The position numbers were made by a program, and so were the translations under genes. From Phytopythium helicoides (Eukaryota; Oomycota; Peronosporomycetes; Pythiales; Pythiaceae), in NCBI GenBank assembly GCA_024867545.1, contig JANFNE010000052.1, positions 434,001 to 498,000 on the forward strand: a stretch of 64,000 nucleotides of DNA, in the 5' to 3' direction. Under the pieces are notes generated by a model. It worked only from the letters and a program-made list of their open reading frames with translations. It searched no databases and was not told the origin of the DNA. Of this stretch, positions 62,501 to 64,000 are shown piece by piece (position 1 is the stretch's first letter; each line of letters begins with the position of its first letter).

Positions 62501-64000
62501 TCAGACTCACTCCAAAGAGATCAAAAAAGCTCACTAATTTTCAGACCGCAGCACAAGAAGGATGGTACCTGCTGGAACGGGACCTCGCGGATCAAGACTG
62601 CCGCCCACCGGACTGGATTGAGAGACTAAACCCTAACTTGGGTCCGAGTGCGACCACGTGTTAGTTTCTGGATGGAGGATCGACGCATCCTACATCTCGA
62701 AATTCCAAATTTACCAGCAAGCTGGATATGGAGCCCAATCTGGAGATCGTATTGGCCCACTTTTGACTGGGGCGACAACGCATGGATGCTTACAGCAAAT
62801 GCTCAAACGCTGGCAGCAAAGACACATCCATCTCTAAACAACTGCGCGATTGCAGATCTGTGCATAACACGTCACTCTACTGACCATTTCAGTTTCCTGC
62901 TACCAAGAGTTATCGGACGGAGAAGCAGAAGAAAGTCTTTGATTGACTGTGGGCTGACATTGCTGTTGAACTTGCCAGAGATAAACATAGGAGAGAGCTT
63001 CGGGGTTCCGGTGGCATTGACGTGTTTAAGCACATCTATGGCCTGTGACCCTGCTACAACTAAGTGGAAGGTGTTGGATAGCAGAACAGCAATCCAAATT
63101 CGAACGGACAAGACAGAAGGGGAGTTCACATTCTGGAAACTTCAAGCGGACGGACTAACCTGGCACTGTCAAACGGGAGAAGACGAGCGCAAGAGCCCAC
63201 ACACGGCGGTGTTGGCAGCCCACCCAGCTTTCTGCACAGTTCCATGGTCTCCGACTATGCCTATGCTAACCAAGAAAATGATAAGACGAGATAGGGCGCG
63301 AAGACAACGAAAATCTCTTCGCAAGCCACTGCAAAACCTTCACGGCGCAGTGACTGTGCTAGCCAAACATTCAACATGGCGCAAAAGAACACTTTCCTGT
63401 GATCCGACGCTGTTGTGGGAGCGCAAGGGGCTACTGACGAGATATCAAGTGTGGTTTTACGCACGCATGGCGCTTAACCAACTCAATCTGTACTATGACG
63501 GAAGGACTAACGACCCCAGTTGTAAACTCAACCCGAGCTGTCATGGCAGCAAGGAGACAGTGGAGCACATCGTCTGGGCATGTCCGTCTGCTCAAGAGAT
63601 TTGGAAGCAGCTTTGGGAATGCTGGACTCAAGAGGCTGGAGATTACGATTCTAAACAAGCGCTAGCTTTTATAGCAACGAGAAATGCGCCACCAGTATCA
63701 ACACAGATGAGATCTACGATAGAAGGGCACTATAGAAGATGTACCACCGAGCATGTGGCAGCAGCTGAAACAATTTGGTGGATCCTGTGCACGGTGATTC
63801 CGGCACAACTTTGGTTGCATCGAAATGATATAGTGTTCAGGAACAAGCAGCACACGACACAGGAGATCGGCAGGCGAATATGGCGAGCTGCATTAGAGCA
63901 AGTTGAATCAGCAGCAAGTTCAGCACGAATCGCAGCGGAGACTGCACTCCAAGGAATATGCCTCTTACAGATTCTGCCCATCTTACACAATGAGGAGGTG
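59575..64000 (+). pseudogene. LINE ORF2: endonuclease-reverse transcriptase (stop and frameshift; runs off window)
   Basis: ATG 59575 overlaps the ORF1 stop by 14 bases. Endonuclease (APE-type) motifs: LRIVSQNVRGF, ILLQETH, ILGGDFNFV, SRIDRFYVD and ATDHQEL. Reverse transcriptase motifs: GKAAGLDGVNNDFYK, DYRPIMLLQTSYKI, LLLDFFKAYDTLDRE, SGIRQGCPLAPLL, the catalytic AFVDDTAVF, and YLGIEIG. A TAA at 61669-61671 interrupts just before SGIRQG (next to GEL), and one shift between 62630 and 62664 moves the reading to another frame, which stays open to the window end. That part contains a zf-RVT-like knuckle (CKLNPSCHGSKETVEHIVWAC). Purpose: target-primed reverse transcription of the element RNA. Confidence 0.9.

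Larger units (their letters stand above)
54976..64000 (+). mobile_element. LINE-type non-LTR retrotransposon, 5' part to beyond the window
   Basis: It starts in GC-rich sequence directly at the break of membrane copy 4, runs through ORF1 and ORF2, and passes the window end without a visible 3' tail. ORF order (gag-like with zinc knuckle, OTU-like domain, apurinic endonuclease, reverse transcriptase, zf-RVT-type C-terminal knuckle) is that of an L1-like autonomous LINE. Frame breaks at about 56300-56330, 57021-57028 and 62630-62664 and a stop at 61669 show that this copy is probably dead. Confidence 0.9.

Overview
The window looks like nuclear DNA of an oomycete (Peronosporales/Pythiales, Phytophthora-like; genus not resolved). 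The reasons are a Crinkler (CRN)-type NTPase-nuclease gene, a second CRN-type header, a secreted tandem SnoaL-like protein, expanded ankyrin and multi-pass membrane families, short GT-AG introns (about 60-104 nt), and an oomycete-like initiator motif before the 5-aminolevulinate synthase gene. Housekeeping genes are compact and GC-rich. They are separated by repeat-rich, effector-like or decaying sequence.

Layout. 0-9.4 kb: CRN NTPase-nuclease; a broken unknown gene; a retinol-dehydrogenase-like SDR; a coiled-coil gene whose 3' end overlaps an antisense four-exon PH-like gene; a lysine-methyltransferase-like gene; a tentative small spliced gene. 9.4-15 kb: three genes sharing one PDZ type, namely two convergent PDZ-PDZ-DUSP paralogues and a PDZ-CaMK kinase. 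15-21 kb: a coiled-coil protein, five-exon MCTS1, a Ser/Pro-rich repeat protein, a possible effector relic, and ALAS with heme-regulatory motifs. 22.6-26 kb: an ankyrin gene and the secreted SnoaL protein. 26.5-31.6 kb: a satellite of about 32 units with a 799-bp higher-order repeat. 32.6-41.4 kb: membrane family copy 1, argininosuccinate lyase, mitochondrial bS21, GET3, YJU2, membrane copy 2. 42.3-45.8 kb: a 121-bp minisatellite with a 363-bp higher-order period. 46.8-49.3 kb: a kinesin-14-type gene with a CRN-like N-terminal header, flanked by two copies of a 0.42-kb duplicated segment. 50.8-55 kb: membrane copy 3 and a broken copy 4. 55-64 kb: a LINE-type retroelement with a gag-like/OTU ORF1 and an APE-RT ORF2, running off the window.

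Several genes carry single-base frame breaks (ALAS, the Ser/Pro-rich gene, ankyrin, LINE). The sequence alone cannot tell mutation from assembly error. The main candidate for something new is the in-frame CRN-header/kinesin fusion. Next are the PDZ-DUSP/PDZ-kinase cluster, the internally duplicated membrane family, and the OTU domain carried by the LINE.
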